Assembly: GCA_017647225.1 (NCBI GenBank) | Contig: JAGCLA010000023.1 | Location: 62,001-126,000, forward strand | Source of the DNA: Bacteroidaceae bacterium | Lineage (GTDB): Bacteria > Bacteroidota > Bacteroidia > Bacteroidales > Bacteroidaceae | Length of the DNA stretch: 64,000 nucleotides | Direction: 5' to 3' | Shown: piece by piece, positions 47,684-57,148 of the stretch | Position numbering within the stretch: the stretch's first letter is position 1 | Layout of the letters: each line of letters opens with the position of its first letter | The notes under the pieces: model-generated | Seen by the model: only the letters and a program-made list of their open reading frames with translations | Databases searched by the model: none | Told to the model about the DNA's origin: nothing | Position numbers and translations under genes: made by a program

Positions 47684-48736
47684 TTATCTTGAGAAATTCA
47701 AGATTTCATTACCTCCACACAATGTTTTGCCGACAAGTGTTTCAGCAGGGATTGAAGGTGCCGGCACTCCTTCGCCGACAACAAGGGAACGATTGACCTC
47801 AACTCTTGCAGAATCCCAAAGCGAAGCATCGATAAATGATTGCAGAAGTTGCGAGCCACCCTCAACAAGCAAGGAGCCGACTTTCTTCGAATAGAGATGT
47901 GAGAGAATCTGCGGCAACACGTCTTGCGAGAAATCGAGAATAATTTGTTCAACATTTTTACCAAATTTGCCGACTACTGCATTTTCGGTATAGACGACTG
48001 TCGGCAACGAACCGTCAAAAAGATTCAGCGTTGCAGGCAATTTGCCGGAACGGTCTATGACAAGACGCAAAGGAGAACGTCCTGCCCAGCAGCGCAAGTT
48101 AAGGGAAGGGTTGTCAAGCAATGCCGTACGTGTACCGACAAGAATGGCATCGTGCATCGAACGCAATTTATGGACAGCCACCAGCGACACAGGCGTTGAT
48201 ATATGCAAAGGCTCTCCGCCATTACGCAAGGCATCGATATACCCGTCGGCACTCTGAGCCCACTTAAGAGTCACCATAGGCCTACGAAGCCCGTTGTATG
48301 TAAAAAACGGCCGATTTAATCGGGAACATTCATCGCTCAGCACTCCCACAACAACCTCAATCCCAGCCTGCTTCATACGGGCAATACCGGCACCGTTCAC
48401 GCATTGGTTATTGTCGGTAGTACCTATAACAACACGCTTGATACCTTTTGCGATTATAAGATCGCAGCACGGAGGTGTCTTGCCATAATGCGAGCATGGC
48501 TCAAGGGTTACATATATGGTTGACTTTGGCAACAATACCCTGTCTTGCTCAGTAACAGAATTTACGGCATTGACCTCAGCATGAGGTTCACCGGCTCTTA
48601 TATGGTAACCTTCGCCTATTATACGTCCGTTGCACACGATGAGCGCCCCAACCGCAGGGTTGGGTGACGTACTGCCTACACCACAGCGGGCAAGCTGTAT
48701 GCAGCGGCGCATATAAAATTCGTCAAGGCTATTCAT
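47684..48736 (-). CDS. ribD: Bifunctional pyrimidine deaminase/reductase of riboflavin synthesis
   Basis: 350 residues. N-terminal zinc deaminase: HAEVNAV (zinc His and catalytic Glu, about residue 52) and PCSHYGKTPPC (two zinc Cys). C-terminal NADPH reductase with TLKWAQSADGYI and LLVEGGSQLLQSF. Performs the second and third steps of riboflavin synthesis. It lies about 100 nt before the DUF6242 gene on the same strand and is the only rib gene here apart from ribF at 26.5 kb. Confidence 0.96.
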   Translation of the reverse strand: MNSLDEFYMRRCIQLARCGVGSTSPNPAVGALIVCNGRIIGEGYHIRAGEPHAEVNAVNSVTEQDRVLLPKSTIYVTLEPCSHYGKTPPCCDLIIAKGIKRVVIGTTDNNQCVNGAGIARMKQAGIEVVVGVLSDECSRLNRPFFTYNGLRRPMVTLKWAQSADGYIDALRNGGEPLHISTPVSLVAVHKLRSMHDAILVGTRTALLDNPSLNLRCWAGRSPLRLVIDRSGKLPATLNLFDGSLPTVVYTENAVVGKFGKNVEQIILDFSQDVLPQILSHLYSKKVGSLLVEGGSQLLQSFIDASLWDSARVEVNRSLVVGEGVPAPSIPAETLVGKTLCGGNEILNFSR

Positions 48737-48785
48737 TTATAAAGAATTATTACTATAAAAACCAATAAAAGCAGGAGATAAAAAC

Positions 48786-48940
48786 AGGTAATAATATAGC
48801 AGTTGACCCGCAACTTGTTTTCTTCACGAACTTGTCATCCTGAACGAATGTGAAGGATCTCAAAACCGCGTTAAAAAGAGAGATGCTTCGCTTTGCTCAG
48901 CATGACAAATAATATTTGGGTCAACATCTATATTATTGCT
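48786..48940. mobile_element. 155-bp MITE-like dispersed repeat, copy A
   Basis: Near-identical (three differences seen) to 63130-63284. Its ends form imperfect terminal inverted repeats of about 23 bp (GGTAATAATATAG..TTGACCC and its complement, 19 of 23 matching). Inside, a second inverted pair starts with TTGTCATCCTGAACGAA and closes with CAGCATGACAA. Non-coding. Located between ribD and the metallophosphoesterase gene; nothing else is seen in 48737-49006. Confidence 0.8.
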
Positions 48941-49006
48941 TAAAAACATGCCCGTTTGCGAAGATAGCAAAAAGATGCAGAGTTTCAAAACAGAATATAA
49001 GTGCAA

Positions 49007-49828
49007 CTATTTTCCAAGAGTAACAAAAACTATTTCACTCGGAACGCAAAAGCGGATTTTGCGCCTTGATGTACCGACACCCGTAGTGGTAATTACGCTT
49101 GCTCCCGATGTGGTAGCGTTCATTCCACGCAAGAAACGTCTGCCATAAATCGTATTTTTCACAGGAGTGTATATCCCGAACAGACTCACCTGTCCGCCAT
49201 GTGTATGCCCGGAAAAGACCAGGTCGGCTGTTGTAGAAGAGCGTTCGGCATAATCGGGGGTATGGCAAAGCAGTATCACAAAAGCATCTTCCGCCATTGT
49301 TTCTGCAGGCTGAACAACCAGAGAATCATATACAAAGCTATCATGAATTCCGGCAATATGTATTGCCTCTTCGCCCCGTTCTATAGCCACGACGGTATCG
49401 GAAAGCAACACCACGCCATAATCATCCATAACCTGTTCCACAATGCCCTTATAACGACGCTCATGATTTCCAAGCACCGCAAAAATGCCGTCGGCAGGCC
49501 TTACGGAAGAGAGCGAATCAAAGAGTTCCACAAAAAAGGTGTCGGCTGTAACATAATCACCACCCAGCAAAAGGATATCGGGGGATTCCTTTTTAATTTT
49601 ACGCACAACTTTTGCGAGCTTCTCGCGCGTAAAAAGGCTTGGGTAATGGATATCCGACATAAAAGCCACCTTGTAGCCAACGAACTCTTCGGAAAGGTCT
49701 TCGTTACCGAACGAATAGTGTTTCACACGCCCCACACCGTTCGGAGACAGGGATGCACAAGACGACAAAAGCAGCATTGCCACAAAAAGCAACACTGCAT
49801 TGTTCATTAATCTACACCCCCTATTCAT
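49007..49828 (-). CDS. Metallophosphoesterase lipoprotein
   Basis: 273 residues. Calcineurin-like phosphoesterase with the two-metal motif set AFMSDIHYP, LLGGDYVTAD, VLGNHERR, LLCHTPD and FSGHTHGGQ. A lipobox (LLLSSCASL) points to membrane anchoring on the periplasmic side. The ATG at 49828 provides basic residues ahead of the hydrophobic stretch; ATG 49807 would lack them. Similar proteins cleave phospholipid-type or nucleotide substrates; the substrate here is unknown. Seven nt after ispF. Confidence 0.9.
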   Translation of the reverse strand: MNRGCRLMNNAVLLFVAMLLLSSCASLSPNGVGRVKHYSFGNEDLSEEFVGYKVAFMSDIHYPSLFTREKLAKVVRKIKKESPDILLLGGDYVTADTFFVELFDSLSSVRPADGIFAVLGNHERRYKGIVEQVMDDYGVVLLSDTVVAIERGEEAIHIAGIHDSFVYDSLVVQPAETMAEDAFVILLCHTPDYAERSSTTADLVFSGHTHGGQVSLFGIYTPVKNTIYGRRFLRGMNATTSGASVITTTGVGTSRRKIRFCVPSEIVFVTLGK

Positions 49829-49835
49829 GGGATTA

Positions 49836-50309
49836 TCATTTGCTTATGAGAACCGTCGCGTATGCGGTAATACCCTCTTTTCGTCCCTCAAAGCCAAGTT
49901 TTTCGGTCGTGGTTGCTTTAACCGATACACAATCGGGATCTATGCCAAGCACTTCGGCCATCACCTGTTGCATCTGTGGAATATGAGGATTCAATTTGGG
50001 TGCCTGGGCTGCTACGGTAGCATCGATGTTGCCTATTGCATACCCCTTTTCCTTCAGCAGGTCACCTGTACGGCGGAGAAGAATTTTGCTGTCGATATTC
50101 AGGAACTCGTCCGAGGTGTCAGGGAACTGATAACCTATATCGCGCAGATTGGCCGCACCCAAAAGAGCGTCACAAATGGCATGTATAAGCACATCTGCGT
50201 CGGAATGGCCTGCCAGACCATATTCATAAGGGATTTTTACACCACCTATCCAAAGGTCGCGGTTCTCTACGAATTTATGCACATCAATGCCAAAACCAAC
50301 TCTTATCAT
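49836..50309 (-). CDS. ispF: 2-C-methyl-D-erythritol 2,4-cyclodiphosphate synthase
   Basis: 157 residues, usual length. Zinc-dependent cyclising step of the MEP isoprenoid pathway. Visible: [31 protein letters not shown] split as [14 protein letters not shown] and [19 protein letters not shown] and [14 protein letters not shown]. It sits between porV and the phosphoesterase, 11 nt downstream of porV. Confidence 0.97.
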   Translation of the reverse strand: MIRVGFGIDVHKFVENRDLWIGGVKIPYEYGLAGHSDADVLIHAICDALLGAANLRDIGYQFPDTSDEFLNIDSKILLRRTGDLLKEKGYAIGNIDATVAAQAPKLNPHIPQMQQVMAEVLGIDPDCVSVKATTTEKLGFEGRKEGITAYATVLISK

Positions 50310-50320
50310 AACAAATAATT

Positions 50321-51505
50321 TTAACGACGGAACAGATATTTCAAGCCATCGAGGTCGAATGACAACGAGAAACGCAGTGTCTGGTCAAGCGGATTGCTCT
50401 GTGCTGTCGAAATAAGATATGCAGCATCAAGCGAGAACACGCTCATACGGAAACCGGCACCCACAGTGAAATAGTTTCTGTTTCCCTTGTATTTGTCCTC
50501 ATAATGATAACCGGCACGAACCGAGAATTGTTGGTTATAGCAATACTCGACACCGATACCGCCATAAATTTCTCTCAACTCTTCCACTGCACCACCGGGA
50601 GCATCAGCAAACGATTTAAATATACCCGATATTGGTGACACATCGTTGTAACCCTGTGTATCAAGCCATGAGTTGTATTCGGAATAGAATGAGTTATCGT
50701 TCAAATCATGGCCGTTTTCCTCAAGGAACTGTCTGTACGAAGGACGTGTAGGAACCAACAACTTGTTCAAGTCCATGCTAATCGAGAATGTGTTATAGTC
50801 ATCTATAGGCAAGAGGAATGATGCACCAAGACGCATATTGGTAGGAATGAATTCACTTGTTGCACCACCGTCGTATGATATCTTTGTACCTATATTTGAA
50901 ATGTTCAAACCAAGGCCAAGCAAGCACTCGCGGTTTCCTGCCATGACATACTTATTGTAATAAAGCGCGATATCGGCAGCAAAAGCATTACCGGGCGACA
51001 TGTCTTCGGTTGCATCATACTGCAGGTCGCTGTGGATATAGCGCAATGCAATGGCTGCGGAGAATGTTTCCGACAACATACGCGAGTATGCCACGTCGAA
51101 AGCCATTTCGTAAGGTTTGATTGTTATTGCATCTTCAACGAACACCTCACCCAAGGAGAAATATGTAAGCGAAGCACTGACAGCCGAGTAGTCACCAATG
51201 CGATAGAAACCTGCAAGGTTCACGAGGTCGATATCACTTACAAGCTGACGAAGCCAAGGTGTGTATGACATTGACACTCCTGCACGCGCAATGTTGAACG
51301 GATACTTGGCAGGGTTCCAATATTGCGAATTTGCATCAGGTTCTGTTGCCACACCGACATCACCGAGCGCACCGGCACGTGCATCGGGAGCAATAGAGAG
51401 CGAGGTAACGCCTGTATAAACCGGATTAAGCTGCTCTTTCTGCGCCATTGCCGGCAAAGCCATTACGACTACAAGAAGAGCCAATAGTATTCTGTTTTTC
51501 ATCAT
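50321..51505 (-). CDS. porV: Type IX secretion system outer-membrane protein PorV
   Basis: 394 residues; signal peptide ([17 protein letters not shown]) and the PorV hallmark near the N-terminus: [20 protein letters not shown] followed by [12 protein letters not shown]. The rest is a 14-strand-type barrel of the FadL-like class ending in GLKYLFRR. PorV shuttles T9SS cargo to the PorU sortase on the cell surface. The adjacent upstream gene is porU, which supports the call. Confidence 0.95.
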   Translation of the reverse strand: MMKNRILLALLVVVMALPAMAQKEQLNPVYTGVTSLSIAPDARAGALGDVGVATEPDANSQYWNPAKYPFNIARAGVSMSYTPWLRQLVSDIDLVNLAGFYRIGDYSAVSASLTYFSLGEVFVEDAITIKPYEMAFDVAYSRMLSETFSAAIALRYIHSDLQYDATEDMSPGNAFAADIALYYNKYVMAGNRECLLGLGLNISNIGTKISYDGGATSEFIPTNMRLGASFLLPIDDYNTFSISMDLNKLLVPTRPSYRQFLEENGHDLNDNSFYSEYNSWLDTQGYNDVSPISGIFKSFADAPGGAVEELREIYGGIGVEYCYNQQFSVRAGYHYEDKYKGNRNYFTVGAGFRMSVFSLDAAYLISTAQSNPLDQTLRFSLSFDLDGLKYLFRR

Positions 51506-51562
51506 ATATCAAAATTTCCTTACCAAAGCCAATTAGTAAACTCTAATATATAACTGACTTTT

Positions 51563-54500
51563 TTACTTTTTATTGTTTATCACAACGATTTTTAAGTTCT
51601 TCGGTTCCGAAACGCCATTGTCCGACCTGATATAAGCCCTCACGAGATAGACGCCGGTCTGCAACGGAGCGTTGCCCGACGCCACGCCGTCCCACGAACA
51701 GCTGTATTCCATGCTGCCACTCGCAAGGTTCTCCACATTCTTCCATATAAGCTGTCCCTGAATGCTGAACAGTTCCAGAGTAACCTCAATTTCACTTTGC
51801 GGACGATTGTGTGTGATGACAAAGCTGTTTGGCATACCACCCACAACCGGCCTTGTCAGCACCTTCAAGTCCAGAACTTCAGGCAGGAGGTCAGACTCAA
51901 CCGTAAAGTCCACCTCAACAACCGAAGAGTTGTTGTTCAAATCCCATGCGCGGAGCATAAGCGTGTGCTTGCCATTTTTGAGCGTGTTCAGCGGGAATAC
52001 AATTGTTCCGCGCTTATAGTCACCGGTTACAGACTTATACACACTGTTAAGATTGTATGTATGAGCAGGGTCATTGTCCACTATCGCCGTTATATCGTGT
52101 CCGATACCCGAACCGACCGTATTTATACCGTTTTCATCGAACAATTCCACCAACAGACACGGTGTCGAATTAACCTTGTCGCCCGAAACGAAGGAATAGG
52201 TATTCAAATAAAGTTTTATTTCAGGGCCCACACCGTCGTCAACGATATCGGAAGCCGTACCGCCAACCAAGAAGTTATCAAAACGTCCATGAGCCGAAAC
52301 AGCGTTTCCTGTTTCCAAAGCAAACAGGCTCAACAGACCCTCGGCATTCTTATAGCTGATATCCATTGGAACAGGTATCTTAACCATAAAACGGCCTGCC
52401 TTGATTGAATCGTTTCCTGCAGAGAGTTTCTTGTTGTGGGCTGTATATGTAAACACGCCAAGCCCCGTATTGTCTTTGGTTTTCACCTCTTCGGCACAAT
52501 CGAAGAGGTCGGCATACAACATTCCGTCAAAACTTTCCACAGGAACGTCATCGCGGGTTGTCACGCAGCCCTCAACAGTCAAAAGACTACCTGCCTTGAC
52601 CTGCTGCGGGTCGTCGGCATCCACACCATTTATTTTATCTACACGTACACGGTATTCAGGTAATTTAAGCCTCAACGCAGGGTCACCGAGCAACACATAT
52701 TGCAGTTTGTTTTCAGATAAGTCGTTTCCGAGTTCCACCAGGTTACATTTCGCCATGCGCACAGCATCACCTACCGCAACAGCGTCACCTCCGTTCACAG
52801 GTGACAGCAACATTTTCATAAACGCCTTGTTTAATACAGCATTTCTGTTCTGGTAAACAGTTCGGGTTGTTGTCAAAAGACCGATAGCACCGCCAACAGG
52901 ATTTGTCAACGCCGTTTCGGCTATACTGCCACTTCCCCTATCGAACGGCCCTATATCACACGATGCCGTAACCCAGAAAGGAACGCGCGGCGACTTCTGC
53001 GCAGCCATATCGGCACTTTTCCAAGCCAACTCGTGCGACATTGTAGTCTCACTGCCATGTCCCGAATAATTAACCACCAAAGCACCCTTGTCAAGACGAT
53101 TGTATATTGCTTCGGTCACCAAAGGATAACGGATTCCCGTTGCTGTTTTTTCGGCCTGGAAATCATCCCAGTAAATTCTATCGACAACAAATGAGGGATA
53201 ATTTTCATTTATGATACCGGCAATACCTTCGGCATCTTTCATATGTTGGTTGGGGATATCTTCATCGCCATCATCACCCAAAAGGGCTATCACATTCTGC
53301 CATGCACCGGCCTCCTTGTTTTCCATATATGATATTATCTTATCGACAACATCATTTGCCACAGAAAGCGAGGTTACAGGAATACGTCCCACACCAAGGT
53401 CAACCTTGTCACGCAGATAATTTTCACCTTCGCCATCGTCAAGATAGCCCATATAATCCTCAAGGACATACGAAGTAATCGCATTGACAGAATTTTCCGA
53501 TTCATGGCAAAGCAGATAATCGTCCTGTTTGTATGTAGGGAAAGTTATCAGGCGGTTGTCATACCACGAGTCGCCGAACATCAACAGATACTTTGGCACA
53601 TCTTCTTTTGTCGCGGCACGGTCATACAGCATTTTCATAAAACGGCGGTAGGCCGTAACATCAGGCGTTCCCGACGAGAACTCATTATATACCTGTTGTG
53701 CCGTTACCACCTCGACTGTCAAACTATCTATCTTACGGTGAGCATCTGCAAGGCGATTCGCAACAGCAAGGAACGCCCCGTTTGAAGGAACAATTATCAC
53801 CATATCGGCCTGCTTGACCGCATGCAGGTTCTGGTTGGCAACCTCACCAATAACCTGAACCGACGGGAAGTCACCCTTCACATTCACTGCAACAAGTTCT
53901 GCCTCGGGAGCATAAGGAGCCACAACCGAATAACGGCTGCCCGAAAGCGTACCTTTCAATTCATGGTGGGTTGCAGACGACACATTCCACACCTTGGTGT
54001 TTGCATCGCACCCCTCAATCTCAAATGTCGCGTACGCGACGTCGCCACTGCCTCTGAAAGATGTCTGCGAACCACGAAGAGCGAGTTTCCTTGTATAATT
54101 GACACGCAGATAGTCAAGATGACCGGTTACAAGACTTGTTATTGAAGACTGTGTCAGTTTAACCGTTGCATTGTCGGCAAAGCCACTACTAACACTGAAT
54201 TTATCCGATACTATTTTACCCACTTCACCCGACTGGCATGAAGAGATTTTAAGGCTACCTGCGCTTGCGCCATTTACCGCAATGCCCACCTCGCTGGCAG
54301 CAACACCGTTGGTCGCAAATGACAAATCAATGACACCCGAAGACTTCACGACATCACTTATAGGCAATTTATAGCTGACAGAACGTCCCTGCGAGTAATC
54401 GTAGCTGTCAACGAGAACGCGTCCATATTGGAAAAGGCTCTTTTTCTCATTGTCGATTACAGCATAATCGGGGTAGGTTGTAACAACCGTTTCGCTCTTT

Positions 54501-55303
54501 TCACCGATTGTTTTTGCAGAAAACTCCAATGGAGTACCGCCTTCTGTCAGGAAATAGCAGCCATAATTTGAATACACATTCTGCTTATGCACAAAACGCA
54601 TACCCGAATACTCCCATTTCACAACACCATTGGCATAGAAAAGGATATAATTACTTTCGCGCCACAACGGTACTTCCTGCAAATCGTCAGAAAGATTTTC
54701 TATACCCTTTTCGGGCAGAATGTGGCCACCATAACCGAAGATACGGACATTTGCAGGATTACTGAAACCCATTTTCTTCAGTTCCGAATGTGCGATTTTA
54801 TGCACACCGTTCTCCTTAACAGCCACACGCACCCACTTGCCGTTTGCAAGAACCGAGTTCTCGACGTAACGTTCATTGGCGCTACGCATTGCCGAAGCTC
54901 TGCTTGCCGCATTATGCTCCTTGTCGATAACCAGCTTGTATGAATTTATCCTGTAATAGTCCTTGCCACGTGAAACGACAGGCAGGAAAGTGATGTCAAG
55001 CTGGGGTTGCTTCGCCTGAACGCCTATGTGACAATCCATTTGGGGAGTTTCGGGCAACGACGCATATTTTGTTTCGAGAGAATATCTTTTAATCTCTGCC
55101 TGCGTCATCTTCTGATATTCGGGATATTCGATGTGTGTCGAATATGAATAATTACCATAATCGACAGGAAGGTCAATAACCGAGCTGCAATAAGGCAACA
55201 CGGAATCACCTTTTGCCGACTCCCAATCAACAGTCATGAATTGGGCATGCAAAAGGAACGGGAAAAACCCGAGTATTATTGAAACAATCCTTCTTATATT
55301 CAT
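51563..55303 (-). CDS. porU: Type IX secretion system sortase PorU
   Basis: 1246 residues; signal peptide (VSIILGFFPFLLHAQ). N-terminal domains of the PorU type (about 30-480) lead to a C25 (gingipain-like) cysteine peptidase domain with the catalytic His in VNYSGHGSETTMSHE (about residue 748) and Cys in VTASCDIGPFDRGSG (about 782). An Ig-like region follows, with a C-terminal sorting-type domain (FSIQGQLIWKNV ... LQTGVYLVRAYI). PorU cleaves the C-terminal signals of T9SS cargo and attaches the proteins to lipopolysaccharide. Fifty-seven nt before porV. Confidence 0.95.
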   Translation of the reverse strand: MNIRRIVSIILGFFPFLLHAQFMTVDWESAKGDSVLPYCSSVIDLPVDYGNYSYSTHIEYPEYQKMTQAEIKRYSLETKYASLPETPQMDCHIGVQAKQPQLDITFLPVVSRGKDYYRINSYKLVIDKEHNAASRASAMRSANERYVENSVLANGKWVRVAVKENGVHKIAHSELKKMGFSNPANVRIFGYGGHILPEKGIENLSDDLQEVPLWRESNYILFYANGVVKWEYSGMRFVHKQNVYSNYGCYFLTEGGTPLEFSAKTIGEKSETVVTTYPDYAVIDNEKKSLFQYGRVLVDSYDYSQGRSVSYKLPISDVVKSSGVIDLSFATNGVAASEVGIAVNGASAGSLKISSCQSGEVGKIVSDKFSVSSGFADNATVKLTQSSITSLVTGHLDYLRVNYTRKLALRGSQTSFRGSGDVAYATFEIEGCDANTKVWNVSSATHHELKGTLSGSRYSVVAPYAPEAELVAVNVKGDFPSVQVIGEVANQNLHAVKQADMVIIVPSNGAFLAVANRLADAHRKIDSLTVEVVTAQQVYNEFSSGTPDVTAYRRFMKMLYDRAATKEDVPKYLLMFGDSWYDNRLITFPTYKQDDYLLCHESENSVNAITSYVLEDYMGYLDDGEGENYLRDKVDLGVGRIPVTSLSVANDVVDKIISYMENKEAGAWQNVIALLGDDGDEDIPNQHMKDAEGIAGIINENYPSFVVDRIYWDDFQAEKTATGIRYPLVTEAIYNRLDKGALVVNYSGHGSETTMSHELAWKSADMAAQKSPRVPFWVTASCDIGPFDRGSGSIAETALTNPVGGAIGLLTTTRTVYQNRNAVLNKAFMKMLLSPVNGGDAVAVGDAVRMAKCNLVELGNDLSENKLQYVLLGDPALRLKLPEYRVRVDKINGVDADDPQQVKAGSLLTVEGCVTTRDDVPVESFDGMLYADLFDCAEEVKTKDNTGLGVFTYTAHNKKLSAGNDSIKAGRFMVKIPVPMDISYKNAEGLLSLFALETGNAVSAHGRFDNFLVGGTASDIVDDGVGPEIKLYLNTYSFVSGDKVNSTPCLLVELFDENGINTVGSGIGHDITAIVDNDPAHTYNLNSVYKSVTGDYKRGTIVFPLNTLKNGKHTLMLRAWDLNNNSSVVEVDFTVESDLLPEVLDLKVLTRPVVGGMPNSFVITHNRPQSEIEVTLELFSIQGQLIWKNVENLASGSMEYSCSWDGVASGNAPLQTGVYLVRAYIRSDNGVSEPKNLKIVVINNKK

Positions 55304-55307
55304 AAAT

Positions 55308-55922
55308 TCATCTCACATGGAAATCCAGAACTTTTTCATCACCAATATATCCTTTAAGGTGAGTGCCGATAGTCGCTTCGCCCACACCCGCCGGCGTTCC
55401 CGTAAATATAAGGTCACCCGTTTTCAAAGTACAGAAACGGCTCACATAAGCAATTATCTCATCGACAGAAAAATACATTTGCGACGTGTTGCCGTGTTGC
55501 ACAACATTATCGTTTATGGTAAGCGAGAAATCGACATTGTTGATGTCGTATCTTTCAATAGGACGAAACTCGCCAAGAACTGCCGAGCCGTCAAAGCCCT
55601 TGCTCAAATCCCAAGGCTCTCCGCGCTCTATCAGTCCTCTTTGCATATCGCGTGCAGTAAAATCGATACCTACAGTTATCGCATCGTAATAGCGGTGCGC
55701 AAAACGGGCAGGAATGCTCTTGCCCAGCTTGTTTATACGCACAACAATTTCCGCTTCATAATCGACACGACCAAGAAAGTCGGGTACATAAAAATGCTTA
55801 CCGTTCTTTATTATGGCAGAATCGGGTTTCATGAAGATGATGGGAGCTTGCGGTTTATTCACCGTTCCGTCAAATTCAAGAGCGTGCTCTGCATAGTTTT
55901 TTCCAACAGCTATTATTTTCAT
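55308..55922 (-). CDS. Fumarylacetoacetate hydrolase family protein
   Basis: 204 residues. FAH fold with the metal-site sequence YEAEIVVRINK and the usual blocks IIAVGKNYAEHALEF, FMKPDSAII, TVGIDFTARDMQ and IFTGTPAGVG. Family members cleave or decarboxylate acylpyruvates (acylpyruvase, oxaloacetate decarboxylase); the substrate is not decided by sequence. The ATG at 55922 fits the family N-terminus. Between rex and porU with gaps of only 4 nt. Confidence 0.9.
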   Translation of the reverse strand: MKIIAVGKNYAEHALEFDGTVNKPQAPIIFMKPDSAIIKNGKHFYVPDFLGRVDYEAEIVVRINKLGKSIPARFAHRYYDAITVGIDFTARDMQRGLIERGEPWDLSKGFDGSAVLGEFRPIERYDINNVDFSLTINDNVVQHGNTSQMYFSVDEIIAYVSRFCTLKTGDLIFTGTPAGVGEATIGTHLKGYIGDEKVLDFHVR

Positions 55923-55926
55923 TGTC

Positions 55927-56586
55927 TTATTTTTTTTCCATTTCACAATCAAGCCCCTCGAGGCGGTTGAACATCAGCGACAGGTGAGCATACAACGACG
56001 TATTCTGCACCACAATGTTTTCGGGAACACGAATACGCAAGGGAGTAAAATTCCATATTCCCTTAATTCCCCACACCACCATTTTGTCGGCAACCTCCTG
56101 AGCCCTATCAATAGGCACGGTAAGAACACCTATCTTGACATTGTGGCGTTTCATCTTGTCCTCAAGCTCATTTATGTGATATACAGGTATTCCGGCAACG
56201 CTATGCCCCACAACCTTTGGATTGGTGTCAAAAGCAGCCACCACCTCAAGGCCGAACTGCTTTAGTCCCGTATCGTTAAGCAACGCACTTCCCAAACGTC
56301 CTGCGCCAAAAAGGAAAGCCTTGTGTATGCGTGTAAAACCAAGAAAATCCTCAAGAACCTCAAGGAGATTGTCTATATCATAGCCCACTCTAGTACGTCC
56401 AACGATGTTTACACACGAAAGGTCCTTGGCTATCTGCGAAGCCACGATATTGGTCTCTTTAGAGAGTCCTGTAGAAGAGACAAACTGTTCGCCACGCTGT
56501 TTTAGCAGACGGCAAACCGACAAGTACCAAGGCAAACGACGCAATGTTGGCTCCGGAACTTTATCTATTTTCACATGGTTTATCAT
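55927..56586 (-). CDS. rex: Redox-sensing transcriptional repressor Rex
   Basis: 219 residues. N-terminal winged helix (KVPEPTLRRLPWYLSVCRLL ... SSTGLSKETNIVASQIAKDL, about residues 7-60) and C-terminal Rossmann domain with FLFGAGRLGSALL binding NADH/NAD. Rex represses fermentation and respiration genes when NADH is low. First gene of the porU-porV operon. A possible operator is described just upstream. Confidence 0.95.
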   Translation of the reverse strand: MINHVKIDKVPEPTLRRLPWYLSVCRLLKQRGEQFVSSTGLSKETNIVASQIAKDLSCVNIVGRTRVGYDIDNLLEVLEDFLGFTRIHKAFLFGAGRLGSALLNDTGLKQFGLEVVAAFDTNPKVVGHSVAGIPVYHINELEDKMKRHNVKIGVLTVPIDRAQEVADKMVVWGIKGIWNFTPLRIRVPENIVVQNTSLYAHLSLMFNRLEGLDCEMEKK

Positions 56587-56626
56587 AACGTATATCGCGC
56601 GTAATGTTTAAATACTATTACTATAA

Positions 56627-56663
56627 CGTAACAAAAATAAAGTTATTTTACGAGGTATTGAAA
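56627..56663 (-). promoter_or_regulatory. rex promoter with possible operator
   Basis: Minus strand: TTTC (56663-56660), 20-nt spacer, TATTTTTGT (56639-56631). An inverted repeat (CGTAA 56627-56631 with TTACG 56648-56652, and TAAC/GTTA inside) overlaps the -7 element and could be an autoregulatory site. The Rex consensus itself (TTGTGA-N6-TCACAA type) is not matched. Confidence 0.4.
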
Positions 56664-56721
56664 TTTGTCGGACAAATATTGTATATTAGCGCTCAATATA
56701 ACGCATTACAACAAAGGAACA

Positions 56722-57060
56722 ATGAAAAAGAACGACTGGAAAGAGAGGTTGAATATCGTTTATTCCACGAACCCCGATTTTGCATATTCTTTCGATGAAA
56801 AGGAAGAAAATGAAACCCTGCCCAAACAACAGCAGAAGCTCAGGGTAAGCATCGAGAAGAACCACAGAGGAGGAAAGACGGTAACAATTGTCAAAAACTT
56901 CACGGGCACCGAAGCCGACATGAAAGATTTGGGCAAATTGCTTAAAACGAAATGCGGTGTGGGCGGAAGTGTAAAGGACGGTGAGATTCTCATACAGGGA
57001 GAATTCAAGGAAAAAGTCATCGAAATCCTGAAAAAAGAGGGATATACACAAACAAAGTAG
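56722..57060 (+). CDS. SUI1/YciH family translation factor
   Basis: 112 residues. C-terminal SUI1 domain: RGGKTVTIVKNFTGTEADMKDLGKLLK and KCGVGGSVKDGEILIQGEF, shortened here as GGKTVTIVKNF, LGKLLKTKCGVGGS and GEILIQG. Bacterial members resemble eIF1 and influence start-site selection. The ATG at 56722 is preferred to an upstream frame start at 56665. Divergent from rex. Confidence 0.9.
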   Translation: MKKNDWKERLNIVYSTNPDFAYSFDEKEENETLPKQQQKLRVSIEKNHRGGKTVTIVKNFTGTEADMKDLGKLLKTKCGVGGSVKDGEILIQGEFKEKVIEILKKEGYTQTK

Positions 57061-57148
57061 CCCTCGTGAAGGTTTTTTGAAATCAAATTCTTATCTTCGT
57101 GCCGATTAAAGAAAAGAACGATTAACAGACAATTAAACATAGAACATT

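Noticed and set aside
49199-49810. 203-codon plus-strand frame opposite the metallophosphoesterase
   Set aside because: All phosphoesterase motifs are on the other strand; the frame is a codon-bias shadow.
51797-52408. 203-codon plus-strand frame opposite porU
   Set aside because: Overlaps the conserved C-terminal part of porU; no independent evidence.
57075-57100. TTTG and TATCTTCGT upstream of pyrE as a promoter
   Set aside because: Spacing is about 13 nt instead of 19-21, so it was not annotated.
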